Source: AG41 sp035943095 (GTDB lineage: Bacteria > Gemmatimonadota > Gemmatimonadetes > Gemmatimonadales > GWC2-71-9). Taken from it: a DNA stretch of 64,000 nucleotides. Both the position numbers and the translations under genes were made by a program. Shown piece after piece: positions 16,185 through 25,817 of the stretch. Each line of letters opens with the position of its first letter. Within the stretch, counting starts at the first letter, position 1. Below the pieces are notes generated by a model. It saw only the letters and a list, made by a program, of their open reading frames with translations. It made no database searches and was not told the DNA's origin. The DNA is taken from positions 16,046 to 80,045 of the forward strand of contig DASZCN010000037.1 of assembly GCA_035943095.1 (NCBI GenBank), given 5' to 3'.

Positions 16185-19100
16185 GTGTCTCACTTGCCTC
16201 GTTCGTTGCATCTCGTGGTGATCCTCGCAGGCCTCGGGCCCCTCTCGGCGCGGGCGCAACAGTACGACCCGGCCCTGTACTCGGCGCTCCGCTGGCGCAT
16301 GATAGGCCCGTTTCGCGGCGGGCGTACGGTCGCCGCCGTCGGCGTCTCGGGAGCGCCGGACGTGCTCTACATCGGCGTGAACAACGGCGGCGTCTGGAAG
16401 AGCACGGACTACGGCCGCACGTGGACGCCGATCTTCGACGGCCAGCCCACGGGCTCGATCGGGGCGATCGCCGTCGCGCCATCCGATCCCAAGACGCTGT
16501 ACGTCGGGACCGGCGAGGGCCTGCAGCGGCCCGATCTGTCGGTCGGGGACGGGATCTACACGTCCACGGACGGGGGGGCCACGTGGAGTCACGGGGGACT
16601 GCGGGACGGACAGCAGATTCCGGCCGTTGTGGTAGACCCGCGCGATCCGCGCCGCGCCTTCGCTGCGGTCCTGGGACATCCGTACGGTCCGAACGTGGAG
16701 CGGGGCGTGTTTCGCACCGCGGACGGCGGGGCAACGTGGCAGAAGGTTCTCTACAAGGATGAGAACACGGGTGCCGTCGAGCTGGCCCTCGATCCCGCCA
16801 ACCCGGACATCGTATTCGCGGCGCTGTGGGCGGCGCGGCAAGCGCCCTGGGAGATCGGGAGCTCGTGGACCTTGCCGGCGAACAACGGGCTGTACAAGTC
16901 GGCGGACGGGGGCGGCACGTGGCGACAGATCACCGCCGGCCTTCCCGCTGCCGCCGATGGGCTCGGCCGCATCGGCTTCGCCTTGGCGCCCGGGGCGCCC
17001 GCGCGCATGTACGCGGTGGTGGGTGCGACGAAGGGCGGGGGGCTGTACCGATCCGACGACGGCGGCGAGCACTGGCGCCTCGTCAACGCGGACGAGCGGG
17101 TATGGGGCCGAGACGGGGACTTCAACGAAGTAAAGGTCGATCCCCGGAACCCCGACATCCTGTACGTGGCGAACATCGTCGCCTGGAAGTCCACCGACGG
17201 CGGAGCAACGTTCACCGCGTTCCGCGGCGCTCCCGGCGGCGACGACTATCATCGGTTCTGGATCGATCCGCGTGACCCCAAGATCATCCTGCTCGCAGGT
17301 GACCAGGGCGCGGTGGTGACCGTCAACGGGGGTGAGACCTGGAGCTCGTGGTACAATCAACCCACCGCACAGTTCTATCACGTCGTCACCGATGGCCGCT
17401 ACCCCTACTGGGTATACGGAGGTCAGCAGGAGAGCGGGTCCGCCGGGATCGTAAGCCGCGGCAACGACGGCCAGATCACGTTTCGGGAGTGGCATCCTGT
17501 AGGTGTCGAGGAGTACGGCTACGTCGCGCCCGATCCGCTCCAGCCCAACGTGGTGTACGGTGGTCGCGTCACACGCTTCGACTGGACTACCGGCGAAGTC
17601 CAGGACGTGTCGCCCGAGCCCGTGCGGACCGGCAAGTACCGCTTTGTGCGGACCATGCCGTTGCTGTTCTCGCCCGTCGATCCGCGAATCCTCTATTTCG
17701 GCGCCAATGTGCTGTTTCGGACGACCACGGGTGGCCGGAGTTGGGAAACCATCAGTCCCGACCTGACGCGCGCGACGTACGACGTTCCTACGACGCTCGG
17801 CGCCTTCGCCTCACTCGACCCGGAGCAAGGGAAGCATCGTGGCGTGATCTACACGATCGCGCCGTCGGCCCGACGGGCCGGACTGCTCTGGATCGGCACC
17901 GACGACGGGCTCATCCACGTGACCCACGACGGCGGCCGGACGTGGAAGAACGTCACGCCCGGAGCCCTCACACCCTGGAGCAAAGTCTCGCTGATCGAGG
18001 CCTCGCCGTTCGACACGCTCGCGGCCTACGCCGCCGTGAATCGCTTCCGGCTCGATGATCTCGGCCCGCACGTGTATCGCACGATCGACGGCGGGGCCAC
18101 ATGGGCCGAAGTGATCGACGGTATTCCCGCCAACGACGTGGTGAACGCTGTGCGGGAAGACCCGGTGCGCCGCGGGTTGTTGTACGCCGGCACGGAGCGC
18201 GGTGTGTACGTCTCGTTCGACAGCGGCGACCACTGGCAGTCGCTGCAGCTCAACCTGCCTGTCACCGCCGTGCGCGACCTGGTGGTGCACGACAGCGATC
18301 TGGTCGTCGCCACGCATGGCCGCTCGTTCTGGATTCTGGACGACCTCGCTCCGCTCCGCGAGCTGCGCGAGGCGACGGTAGCCGCCGGCGCGACGGGCGT
18401 TTACCTCTACCAGCCCGCGGGCGCCGTCCGGGCTCGCTGGAACGAGAACACCGACACGCCGGTCCCGATCGACGAGCCGGCGGGACGAAATCCTCCTGAC
18501 GGCGCCCTGATTGACTACTATCTGGCGCGCCCGGCTGCCGGCCCGATTGTGCTCGAGATTCTCGATCACACCGGTGCCGTGGCGCGACGGTTCTCGAGCG
18601 GCGACGGAGCCCTTCCTGAGCCGCCGGACTCGGGGCTCAACATTCCTCCCTGGTGGATCAGGCCGCCGCAGCATCTCGGCCTCGATTCCGGGATGCATCG
18701 CTTCGTGTGGGACCTGCACGGGCTGCCACCGTCTGTGCTACGGCACGACTATCCCATTGCGGCGATTCTGGCGGACACGCCACGCGAACCCCGCGGGCCG
18801 TGGGTGCTGCCGGGCCGCTACGTGGTGCGACTGACGGTGGGCGGACGGGCGTACACGCAGCCCCTCATGGTGCGCATGGACCCGCGCGTCAGAGCGGCCC
18901 CTGGGGCGCTGGCCCGTCAGTGGGCGGTGGCCGCGGGCCTGGTGACGGCGTTGCAACGTGACTCGGCGGCGCTCGATCTCGTGCGCCGGCTGCGTCGGGA
19001 GATCACGGGCGCGCGGACGGGGACGATCGATTCACTGGTCCGGGCGACCATGCAGCTCGAGAGTGGACCGGACGGGCTCACCCGTCTGAACGGCCAGATT

Positions 19101-19256
19101 GCCGACCTCTACGGCCTGGTCGAAGCAGTGGACGCTGCCCCGACGCAACAGGCCGAGGCCGAGGCGCGGGAGCTGGCGCGACGACTCGCCGCCCTCGAGG
19201 CGGAGGTCGGGGCGCTCGCCGGGCGCTTCCGTTCGCTGCAGGGCCGCTTACAATAG
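16185..19256 (+). CDS. Secreted sortilin/VPS10-like BNR-repeat beta-propeller protein
   Basis: A 1023-residue exported protein. GTG 16185 with AGAGGGGG upstream gives a signal peptide ending SARAQQ. Many BNR/Asp-box repeats follow (STDYGRTW, STDGGATW, TADGGATW, SADGGGTW, STDGGATF, THDGGRTW), forming a ten-bladed-type propeller over roughly residues 40-720. A C-terminal region with a short beta domain and a helical end (HGLPPSVLRHDYPI) completes a layout frequent in Gemmatimonadota and Bacteroidota. These are often annotated as glycosyl hydrolases, but catalytic activity is unproven. It starts 13 bp after the enolase-superfamily gene and may be co-transcribed with that operon. Confidence 0.82.
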   Translation: MSHLPRSLHLVVILAGLGPLSARAQQYDPALYSALRWRMIGPFRGGRTVAAVGVSGAPDVLYIGVNNGGVWKSTDYGRTWTPIFDGQPTGSIGAIAVAPSDPKTLYVGTGEGLQRPDLSVGDGIYTSTDGGATWSHGGLRDGQQIPAVVVDPRDPRRAFAAVLGHPYGPNVERGVFRTADGGATWQKVLYKDENTGAVELALDPANPDIVFAALWAARQAPWEIGSSWTLPANNGLYKSADGGGTWRQITAGLPAAADGLGRIGFALAPGAPARMYAVVGATKGGGLYRSDDGGEHWRLVNADERVWGRDGDFNEVKVDPRNPDILYVANIVAWKSTDGGATFTAFRGAPGGDDYHRFWIDPRDPKIILLAGDQGAVVTVNGGETWSSWYNQPTAQFYHVVTDGRYPYWVYGGQQESGSAGIVSRGNDGQITFREWHPVGVEEYGYVAPDPLQPNVVYGGRVTRFDWTTGEVQDVSPEPVRTGKYRFVRTMPLLFSPVDPRILYFGANVLFRTTTGGRSWETISPDLTRATYDVPTTLGAFASLDPEQGKHRGVIYTIAPSARRAGLLWIGTDDGLIHVTHDGGRTWKNVTPGALTPWSKVSLIEASPFDTLAAYAAVNRFRLDDLGPHVYRTIDGGATWAEVIDGIPANDVVNAVREDPVRRGLLYAGTERGVYVSFDSGDHWQSLQLNLPVTAVRDLVVHDSDLVVATHGRSFWILDDLAPLRELREATVAAGATGVYLYQPAGAVRARWNENTDTPVPIDEPAGRNPPDGALIDYYLARPAAGPIVLEILDHTGAVARRFSSGDGALPEPPDSGLNIPPWWIRPPQHLGLDSGMHRFVWDLHGLPPSVLRHDYPIAAILADTPREPRGPWVLPGRYVVRLTVGGRAYTQPLMVRMDPRVRAAPGALARQWAVAAGLVTALQRDSAALDLVRRLRREITGARTGTIDSLVRATMQLESGPDGLTRLNGQIADLYGLVEAVDAAPTQQAEAEARELARRLAALEAEVGALAGRFRSLQGRLQ

Positions 19257-19262
19257 ACCATC

Positions 19263-19733
19263 ATGATTCCCATCGACCACCAGCCGGCCGGTTACTGGGC
19301 CACGAACCTCTACGCGACGCCGCGCAAACGCCCCAAGTCCGAAGCGCCCGTCAGAGACCTGCCGCCGCGCGCGGCGCAGCGGTTCAAGCGCGCACGCGAG
19401 GGCATCCGAGCCCTCCGGCACGTCACGGAACAGGTGGTCTTCATGGGGACGGCCTGGAAATGGGTGTGGATGTACGAAGTCGGAGGGCGCAAGCTGGGAT
19501 ACCTCCATCCAATGGAGACCGGTCTCTCCGGCACTTTCATCGTCAGCGAAGCAGAAGAGCGGGAGCTCTCGGTCACGGACGGCCTGCCGCGCGCGTCCCG
19601 GCAGGCGATTCGTGACGGTCGCATGTCGGGCGGCGTGCGCTGGTGTTGGATGGAGTTCCCGGATTTTGAAACCGTCGACGCGTTCGTCGAAGTCATCCGT
19701 CTCAAGCATCAGCTCCTGGCGCGGCCCGAGTGA
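19263..19733 (+). CDS. DUF3788-like hypothetical protein
   Basis: A 156-residue soluble protein without signal peptide. Its central part, TAWKWVWMYEVGGRKLGYLHP, and final RWCWMEFPDFETVDAFVEVIRLKH have the W-x-Y...K...R-x-W...K spacing of the DUF3788 family, small proteins of unknown function. It lies 6 bp after the BNR protein gene and ends 100 bp before the alternative complex III operon; it probably ends the upstream transcription unit. No function is proposed. Confidence 0.6.
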   Translation: MIPIDHQPAGYWATNLYATPRKRPKSEAPVRDLPPRAAQRFKRAREGIRALRHVTEQVVFMGTAWKWVWMYEVGGRKLGYLHPMETGLSGTFIVSEAEERELSVTDGLPRASRQAIRDGRMSGGVRWCWMEFPDFETVDAFVEVIRLKHQLLARPE

Positions 19734-19746
19734 GCTCGGGCAGGGC

Positions 19747-19776
19747 TTGTGCGCCGTTTATCGGCAGCGCTACATT
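19747..19776 (+). promoter_or_regulatory. Putative housekeeping-type promoter of the alternative complex III operon
   Basis: In the 100-bp gap before actA, TTGTGC (19747-19752) and TACATT (19771-19776) lie 18 bp apart, a reasonable -35/-10 pair. It is about 58 bp upstream of the actA ATG. A second TACATT-like box occurs at 19810-19815. In G+C-rich DNA such matches are weak evidence. Confidence 0.3.
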
Positions 19777-19833
19777 CTGGCGCCCGAAGCCGCTTCACCC
19801 ACAGATCGATACATTCGCCATCGGTGCCTTTGG

Positions 19834-20400
19834 ATGACGAAGAGGAGTGGCAACGTCGGGGCCGGCGTGGCGATCGCCGTGCTGATCGCGCTCCCGGCCG
19901 CGGCACAAACGGCTCAATCTGCTCCAGGCTACAAGGCTCCCGTCATCAGCGACACGGGGCGACTCAAGGGTCCCCGCCAGCCGATCTTTTTCCGTCACGA
20001 CATCCACGCCGGGCAGGATCAGATCCCCTGCCTGTACTGCCACAATACGGTCGCGATCTCGAGCGAGCCCGGCATCCCGGCACTCCAGACGTGCTTCGGC
20101 TGCCATCAAATCATCGGCGGGTCCACGCCCTCCCATCAGGCGGAGATCAAGAAAGTCCGCGTGGCGTTTCTCACCAAGAAACCGCCCGAATGGGTGCGCG
20201 TGCACGCCCTGCCCGGGTTCGTACACTTTCCGCACCAGCGCCACATCAAGGTGCTGGGCACCGACGCCTGCGTCACGTGCCACGGCGACGTCCGCACCAT
20301 GCCGCAGGTGTACCAATTCGCCACGCTGAAGATGGGCTGGTGCGTCAACTGCCACGTGCAGCGCAACGTGTCCCGCGACTGCACGCTGTGTCACTACTGA
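19834..20400 (+). CDS. actA: ActA, pentahaem cytochrome c subunit of alternative complex III
   Basis: A 188-residue protein with an N-terminal hydrophobic signal/anchor (residues 8-26, ending AAAQT) and five CxxCH haem c motifs: CLYCH, CFGCH, CVTCH, CVNCH, CTLCH. Five haems in a ~200-residue protein at the head of this gene order is the ActA signature. It collects electrons within the quinol:electron-acceptor oxidoreductase known as alternative complex III. The ATG at 19834 was chosen because it directly precedes a positively charged n-region (MTKRSG). The following actB begins 7 bp downstream. Confidence 0.92.
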   Translation: MTKRSGNVGAGVAIAVLIALPAAAQTAQSAPGYKAPVISDTGRLKGPRQPIFFRHDIHAGQDQIPCLYCHNTVAISSEPGIPALQTCFGCHQIIGGSTPSHQAEIKKVRVAFLTKKPPEWVRVHALPGFVHFPHQRHIKVLGTDACVTCHGDVRTMPQVYQFATLKMGWCVNCHVQRNVSRDCTLCHY

Positions 20401-20407
20401 GGCCCCG

Positions 20408-23404
20408 ATGGACCGCAGACGGTTTTTGACCGTGCTGGGAGCGACTGGTGGCGCCGCCGCGGCGGCGTCGGGGTGCGACATCGGTCCGGAACCGACCGAG
20501 CACCTCGTCCCATACGTCGTGCCGCCCGAGAACCAGGTGCCCGGGATCGCGACCTACTACGCCACCACCTGTCGTGAATGCGCCGCCGGATGCGGGCTGC
20601 ACGCCAAGGTGCGCGAGGGTCGCGTGATCAAGCTCGAGGGGAACCCGGAGTCACCGATCAACCAGGGCCGGCTCTGCTCGCGCGGCCAGGCCGCGCTCCA
20701 GGGCCTCTACAATCCCGACCGCATCACCGATCCGATGGCCCGTGGGCCGAACGGCCAGTGGCAGAAGCTCAGCTGGGACGACGCGATCGGCCGCCTGCAA
20801 GCCCAGATGAAGCAGGCTCGCAGCAAGAGGGAGGGCATCGCGTTCGTCACGGGACTCGAGAGTGGCTCGTTCGGGGAGCTGGTGGACGCCTGGGTGAAGG
20901 AGATCGGCGGACGGCACGTCACCTACGAGCCCTTCGCCTTCGAGGCCGTGCGCGAAGGCAACCGGATCGCGTTCGGCACGGCGGCGATCCCGTCGTACGA
21001 TTTCGCCAACGCGCGCTACATCATGTCGTTCGGCGCCGATTTCATGGAGACGTGGCTGTCGCCGGTCGCCTATCAGAACGGCTTCACGCGGGCGCACGCC
21101 TTCGACGCCGGCCGGGATGGCTCGATGGCCAAGTTCGTCTACGTCGGCCCACGTTTATCGCTGACGGGGATGAGCGCGGACGAGTGGATCGTCCCGAAGC
21201 CCGGCACGGAGTTCATGCTCGCGCTGGCGATGGCGCAGGTCATCCTGACGGAGCGGCTCGCCCCGTCGCTCTCTCCCGCCGAGGCCGGCCGGCTCCAACA
21301 CCTGTTGCCGAGCCCGGAGCGCATTGCCGGGTCCGTCGGGGTGGAAGCCGGGAAGATTCAGCGCCTGGCGCGCGAGTTCGCTGCGTCCAAAGGCGGCTTG
21401 GCGGTCGCGGGTGGGATCGCCTCGCAGTATGCCAGCGGCGCCCTGCTCGTGGCGGCGGCAAACGTCCTGAATTACGTCGCGGGTCAGGTCGGGAAGACGG
21501 TCAAGTTCGGCCCCAATCACGCGCTCGAGGCCGCGGGCTCGTTCAAGCAGCTGACCGATCTGGTCGCCGACATGAAGGCGGAGAAAGTCGGCCTGCTGCT
21601 CGTCCACGGCGCCAATCCCGGTCACTCGCTGCCGGCCGCGTTCTCCGAAGCGCTCGGGCACGTCGGCTACAAGGTCAGTTTCGCGGCGTACTGGGACGAG
21701 ACCGCCGCGGCGGCCGACCTCGTCCTTCCCGACTTCCACCCGCTTGAGCAGTGGAACGACTCGCGCCCGCGAGCCGGCGTGTACGCGCTGCAGCAGCCGG
21801 TGATGGAGCCGGTGTTCCCGAACACGCGGCACGCCGGGGACGTCCTCCTCCAAGCGTCGGGCAAATCGGGCGGTTTCAAAGACTATCTGCAGGGCCGCTG
21901 GCGGACGTTGCACACCCGGTATGGTCGTGGTCGCGGGTTCGAAGAGTTCTGGAGCGACGCGTTGCAGCACGGTGGGATCTACTCGGACGTTCCCACGCAA
22001 CCGGTGCGACTTGGCCCGGATATCGCGCGCCTCGTGGCCGGCGCGACCGGAACCTCGCTCCAGCTCACCACGCTGATCGTCTTCCCCTCGATTGCCCTGC
22101 ATGACGGCCGCGGAGCGAACAAACCCTGGCTTCAAGAGCTTCCCGACCCGGTCTCCAAGATCACCTGGCACGGCTGGGTGGAAGTGCATCCTGAGACCGC
22201 GGCCAAGTGGCAGCTCGCGAACGGCGACGTCGTGCTCCTCAGGTCGCCGCATGGAGCGGTGCGTGCGCCCGCCTGGATCACCCCCGGTATCCGCCCGGAC
22301 GTGCTCGCGGTCCCCACGGGCCAGGGCCACAAGGCGTACGGGCGGTACGCGAAGGACCGTTCCTTCAATGCGTTCGAGCTCCTGAGTCCCGACCCCGCCG
22401 ACTTCGGTGGTCGGGCGTTCGTCGTCGGTGTGACTGTCACCAAGACCGCCGACCACCGCCGGCTCGCCACCATCGAGGGCGACGCGCGCGAGCAGGGTCG
22501 CGGGGTGATCGAAGTGCTGGGGCTGGACCGGGCCCGGGCGCTCAAGCGGGGCCAGCATCCGTTCGCGGAGCGCGAGGCACCCCCATATGCCGAGAAGGCG
22601 TTGGAGGAGTGGGCCGAGGCCCAGCACAAGAAGGCGTCGCTCGGCAACTACGCGGGTGAGCACCCGCGGTGGGGGATGGCGATCGACCTCGCGAAATGCA
22701 CGGGGTGCTCCGCGTGCGTCACGGCGTGTTATGCGGAAAACAATCTGGCGACGGTGGGCGAAGAGCTCGTGGTCCGCCGACGGCAGATGAGCTGGCTTCG
22801 GATCGAGCGCTACTACACCGGCGAGGACGAGGGTCACGCGCGCGCGGTCGTGACGCCGATGCTGTGCCAGCAGTGCGGTAACGCGCCCTGCGAGCCGGTG
22901 TGCCCGGTGTACGCCGCGTACCACACCGCCGACGGCTTGAACGGCCAGGTCTACAACCGGTGCGTAGGCACGCGCTACTGCGCCAACAACTGTCCGTACA
23001 AGGTCCGCTACTTCAACTGGTTCAACTACGCCGAGCAGGGCGGGGAGTGGGAAAGCTGGCCGGACCCGCTCAACATGCTGCTCAATCCCGACGTCACGGT
23101 GCGCGAGAAGGGCGTGATGGAGAAATGCACCTTCTGCGTGCAGCGGATCCGTGGGGCGCAAAACCGGGCGCGGCTCGAGGATCGCAACGTGCAGGACGGC
23201 GACATCACGCCCTCGTGCGCGCAGGCGTGCCCGTCCGAGGCAATCGTGTTCGGCGACCTGCACGACAAGACGTCCCGCGTCGCGGCCCTCGCGCAGGATC
23301 CGCGTGGCTATCACGTCCTCGCGGGGCTCAACACGCTCCCGGCGATCACGTACCTCGCGAAGGTCGTGCACGGCGGCGCGGCGGAGCCCAAGAACGATGG
23401 CTGA
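20408..23404 (+). CDS. actB: ActB, fused molybdopterin-oxidoreductase-like/iron-sulfur subunit of alternative complex III
   Basis: A 998-residue two-domain subunit. A twin-arginine leader with a lipobox (MDRRRFLTVLG...ASGC) starts it. The N-terminal ~730 residues resemble molybdopterin oxidoreductases and keep a four-cysteine motif, C55-x2-C58-x3-C62-x27-C90. The C-terminal ferredoxin-like domain carries cluster cysteines from C764 on: CTGCSACVTAC, CQQCGNAPCEPVCP, CVGTRYCANNCP and CTFCVQR...CAQACP. In resolved complexes this subunit holds the iron-sulfur wire and no molybdenum cofactor. The gene overlaps actC by 8 bp. Confidence 0.93.
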   Translation: MDRRRFLTVLGATGGAAAAASGCDIGPEPTEHLVPYVVPPENQVPGIATYYATTCRECAAGCGLHAKVREGRVIKLEGNPESPINQGRLCSRGQAALQGLYNPDRITDPMARGPNGQWQKLSWDDAIGRLQAQMKQARSKREGIAFVTGLESGSFGELVDAWVKEIGGRHVTYEPFAFEAVREGNRIAFGTAAIPSYDFANARYIMSFGADFMETWLSPVAYQNGFTRAHAFDAGRDGSMAKFVYVGPRLSLTGMSADEWIVPKPGTEFMLALAMAQVILTERLAPSLSPAEAGRLQHLLPSPERIAGSVGVEAGKIQRLAREFAASKGGLAVAGGIASQYASGALLVAAANVLNYVAGQVGKTVKFGPNHALEAAGSFKQLTDLVADMKAEKVGLLLVHGANPGHSLPAAFSEALGHVGYKVSFAAYWDETAAAADLVLPDFHPLEQWNDSRPRAGVYALQQPVMEPVFPNTRHAGDVLLQASGKSGGFKDYLQGRWRTLHTRYGRGRGFEEFWSDALQHGGIYSDVPTQPVRLGPDIARLVAGATGTSLQLTTLIVFPSIALHDGRGANKPWLQELPDPVSKITWHGWVEVHPETAAKWQLANGDVVLLRSPHGAVRAPAWITPGIRPDVLAVPTGQGHKAYGRYAKDRSFNAFELLSPDPADFGGRAFVVGVTVTKTADHRRLATIEGDAREQGRGVIEVLGLDRARALKRGQHPFAEREAPPYAEKALEEWAEAQHKKASLGNYAGEHPRWGMAIDLAKCTGCSACVTACYAENNLATVGEELVVRRRQMSWLRIERYYTGEDEGHARAVVTPMLCQQCGNAPCEPVCPVYAAYHTADGLNGQVYNRCVGTRYCANNCPYKVRYFNWFNYAEQGGEWESWPDPLNMLLNPDVTVREKGVMEKCTFCVQRIRGAQNRARLEDRNVQDGDITPSCAQACPSEAIVFGDLHDKTSRVAALAQDPRGYHVLAGLNTLPAITYLAKVVHGGAAEPKNDG

Positions 23405-24740
23405 CCGGCCCGCCTCCCGCGTCACCTACGACTTCGTCACGCGTGCGATTGCGCGCACGCTTGAGACTCCGGGCAAGGGGTATTTCGCGCTCTTGACCGC
23501 GGCGGTCGTCCTGCTCGCCGTCGGCATTGTCACCCTGTGCTTCCTGATCCGCTACGGGTTGGGGCTCGCGGGCTATTCGCACCCGGTGTACTGGGCGGTC
23601 TTCATCACCTGCTTTGTGTTCTGGGTCGGTATCGCGCACTCGGGGACGCTGATCTCGGCGATCCTCTTCCTGTTCCGGTCGGGATGGCGCACCGCGGTGT
23701 ACCGGACCGCCGAAGCGATGACGGTCTTCGCCGTCATGACGGCGGGACTGTTCCCGCTGATTCACATCGGCCGGCAGTGGTACTTCTACTGGCTGATCCC
23801 GTATCCCAACGAGCGCGGTCTGTGGCCGAACTTCAAGTCGCCGCTCATCTGGGACGAGTTCGCCATCGGTACCTACTTCACCGTGTCGACGGTGTTTCTC
23901 ATCACGGGCCTGATCCCGGACATCGCGGCGGTGCGCGATGTCGCGACGGGCTGGCGCAAGAAGCTCTACGCGATCTGCGCCCTCGGGTGGCGCGGCACCA
24001 ACGAGCAGTGGCGCCACTTCACGCGCGGGTACCTTTACCTGGCGGCGCTCGCGACGCCCCTGGTGCTGTCCGTGCACAGCGTCGTCTCCTGGGATTTCGC
24101 CATGGCGCTCGTGCCGGGATGGCACGCGACGCTGTTCGCGCCGTATTTCGTCGCCGGCGCCATCTACTCGGGCGTCGCGATGGTCATCACGCTGCTCGTG
24201 CCGATCCGAAAGCTATTCCACCTCGAAGCTCTCATTACGGTCAGCCACTTCGAGAACCTCGCGAAGCTCTGTCTGTTGACGGGGCTGATCGTGAGCATGT
24301 CCTATTGCACCGAGAATTTCGTGGCGTGGTTCAGTGGCAACCCGCACGAGCGCGCGGCGTTCTGGTATCGGGCGTTCGGACCGTTCTGGTGGGCCAGCTG
24401 GACGATGAACATCTGCAACGGGCTCCTGCCGTGGCTGCTGTGGTCCAAGAAAGTCCAGACCAACATTCTCGGATTGTTCGTGGTGTCGATCTTCGTCAAC
24501 ATCGGGATGTGGTTCGAGCGCTACGTGATCATCGCCGTGTCCCTGGCCGGTGAGCCGTTCGAGCGGTTCGCCAACGCCGCCTACAATCCGACCTGGGCCG
24601 ACTGGGGCATCATGGCCGGAAGCTTCGGGTGGTTCTTCATGTGGTTCCTCCTGTTCGTGAAGATCTTCCCGGCCGTCTCGATCTCGGAGGTGAAGGAAGT
24701 CCTGCCGCCGCCGCGCCGCGGAAAGGTGACGGCCGCGTGA
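23397..24740 (+). CDS. actC: ActC, NrfD-like quinol-binding membrane subunit of alternative complex III
   Basis: A 447-residue NrfD/PsrC-type protein with about ten transmembrane helices (for example 31-53, 66-90, 103-124 and 355-378). The loop HSGTLISAILFLFR and the late MWFERYVIIAVSL are conserved ActC/ActF features. ActC carries the menaquinol site and a proton half-channel in characterised complexes. The ATG at 23397 overlaps the end of actB by 8 bp; the stop overlaps the GTG of actD (GTGA). Confidence 0.93.
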   Translation: MADRPASRVTYDFVTRAIARTLETPGKGYFALLTAAVVLLAVGIVTLCFLIRYGLGLAGYSHPVYWAVFITCFVFWVGIAHSGTLISAILFLFRSGWRTAVYRTAEAMTVFAVMTAGLFPLIHIGRQWYFYWLIPYPNERGLWPNFKSPLIWDEFAIGTYFTVSTVFLITGLIPDIAAVRDVATGWRKKLYAICALGWRGTNEQWRHFTRGYLYLAALATPLVLSVHSVVSWDFAMALVPGWHATLFAPYFVAGAIYSGVAMVITLLVPIRKLFHLEALITVSHFENLAKLCLLTGLIVSMSYCTENFVAWFSGNPHERAAFWYRAFGPFWWASWTMNICNGLLPWLLWSKKVQTNILGLFVVSIFVNIGMWFERYVIIAVSLAGEPFERFANAAYNPTWADWGIMAGSFGWFFMWFLLFVKIFPAVSISEVKEVLPPPRRGKVTAA

Positions 24741-25282
24741 AGCTCGTGAACCCGCTCACCGCGATCTTCCACCCGCCGCCCACGCCGGGTGTCCTGGCGG
24801 TGTTCGGCCAGCTCGATGCCACCGTGGACGCCATCGGCCGGCTCCGGGCCGCCGGCCACACCGATTTCACCGTGTACTCGCCGATTCCGCGGCACGAGAT
24901 CGAGGACGCGCTCGACCAGCCGGTGAGCCCGGTCCGGATGTTCACGCTCATCGGCGGGATCGCGGGCTGCGCCATCGGCGCGTGGATCACGCTCTACATG
25001 TCGTACGATTGGCCGATCGTGCTCGGCGGTAAGCCGATCGGCTCCATCCCACCGTACGTCGTGATCATGTTCGAGATGACGATCCTGTTCGGCGCCCTCT
25101 CGACCATCCTCGGGATCCTGTTCAACGCGCTGTTTGCGGCGCGCCGCTTGGGAACCGTCGCGTACGATCCGCGCTTCACCAACGACAAGTTCGGGATCTT
25201 CGTACCGAGCGAGTCGGCGCGCGCCGGGCAGGTCGAGTCCCTGCTCAAGACCGCCGGCGCGGAAGAGGTGCGCCGTGCGTAA
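24737..25282 (+). CDS. actD: ActD, DUF3341 membrane subunit of alternative complex III
   Basis: A 181-residue DUF3341 protein. A cytoplasmic ferredoxin-like alpha/beta region (GVLAVFGQLDATVDAIGRLRAAG, then TVYSPIPRHEIEDAL) is followed by two transmembrane helices around residues 75-95 and 108-133. The C-terminal YDPRFTNDKFGIFV matches ActD. It is structural in known complexes. GTG 24737 overlaps actC by 4 bp and the end overlaps actE by 8 bp. Confidence 0.92.
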   Translation: MKLVNPLTAIFHPPPTPGVLAVFGQLDATVDAIGRLRAAGHTDFTVYSPIPRHEIEDALDQPVSPVRMFTLIGGIAGCAIGAWITLYMSYDWPIVLGGKPIGSIPPYVVIMFEMTILFGALSTILGILFNALFAARRLGTVAYDPRFTNDKFGIFVPSESARAGQVESLLKTAGAEEVRRA

Positions 25283-25817
25283 GCACCCCGCCGCCCTAGC
25301 CGCGCTTGCCATCGTGCTGGCCCTCGCCTGCGATCCGGACAACGTGGTGCACCAGATCGGGTGGTTCGCTACGATGCGGCACCAGCGCAGCATCAAGCCG
25401 TATGCGCACCCGATTCCCCCCGTCCCGGGCACCGTGCCCGTGACCGGCCCGGAGCCGCTCATGAGCCTTCAGACGGCCGACCGGCTGGTGAATCCACGCA
25501 CCCGCACGTCGGAGTCGATCAATCGCGGCCGGTTCGTCTACGAGACGTATTGCCTCGTGTGCCACGGGCCCGCGGGCCACGGCGACGGTCCCATTTCGTC
25601 GGCGGCGGGGGGGCCGTTCATTGGCGTGCGGTCGCTGGTGAACGACACCATCGCCCGCCGCACCGATGGGTACATCTACGCGGTCATCGTGAGCGGCCAG
25701 GTGATGGGTCGGGGGCTGATGCCCGTCTACGGCGACAAGGTGCGCGGCACGGATCGCTGGGACTTGGTGAACTACGTCCGCACTTTGCAGGCCGAGGCGA
25801 AGGGCGCGCGGCGATGA
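25275..25817 (+). CDS. actE: ActE, monohaem cytochrome c lipoprotein of alternative complex III
   Basis: A 180-residue cytochrome c. The lipobox LALAC near residue 19 suggests a lipid-anchored protein. One CxxCH motif (CLVCH) and a distal axial methionine in MGRGLMPVYG define a single haem c domain in the C-terminal half. The motif MRHQRSIKPYAHP after the lipid anchor is common to ActE. In the complex ActE passes electrons to the final acceptor, which may be the cupredoxins encoded just downstream. GTG 25275 overlaps actD by 8 bp; the stop overlaps actF (ATGA). Confidence 0.92.
   Translation: MRKHPAALAALAIVLALACDPDNVVHQIGWFATMRHQRSIKPYAHPIPPVPGTVPVTGPEPLMSLQTADRLVNPRTRTSESINRGRFVYETYCLVCHGPAGHGDGPISSAAGGPFIGVRSLVNDTIARRTDGYIYAVIVSGQVMGRGLMPVYGDKVRGTDRWDLVNYVRTLQAEAKGARR

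Noticed and set aside
21155..23425. 756-codon minus-strand open frame opposite actB
   Set aside because: No recognisable motifs; actB on the plus strand has all cluster motifs and operon context.
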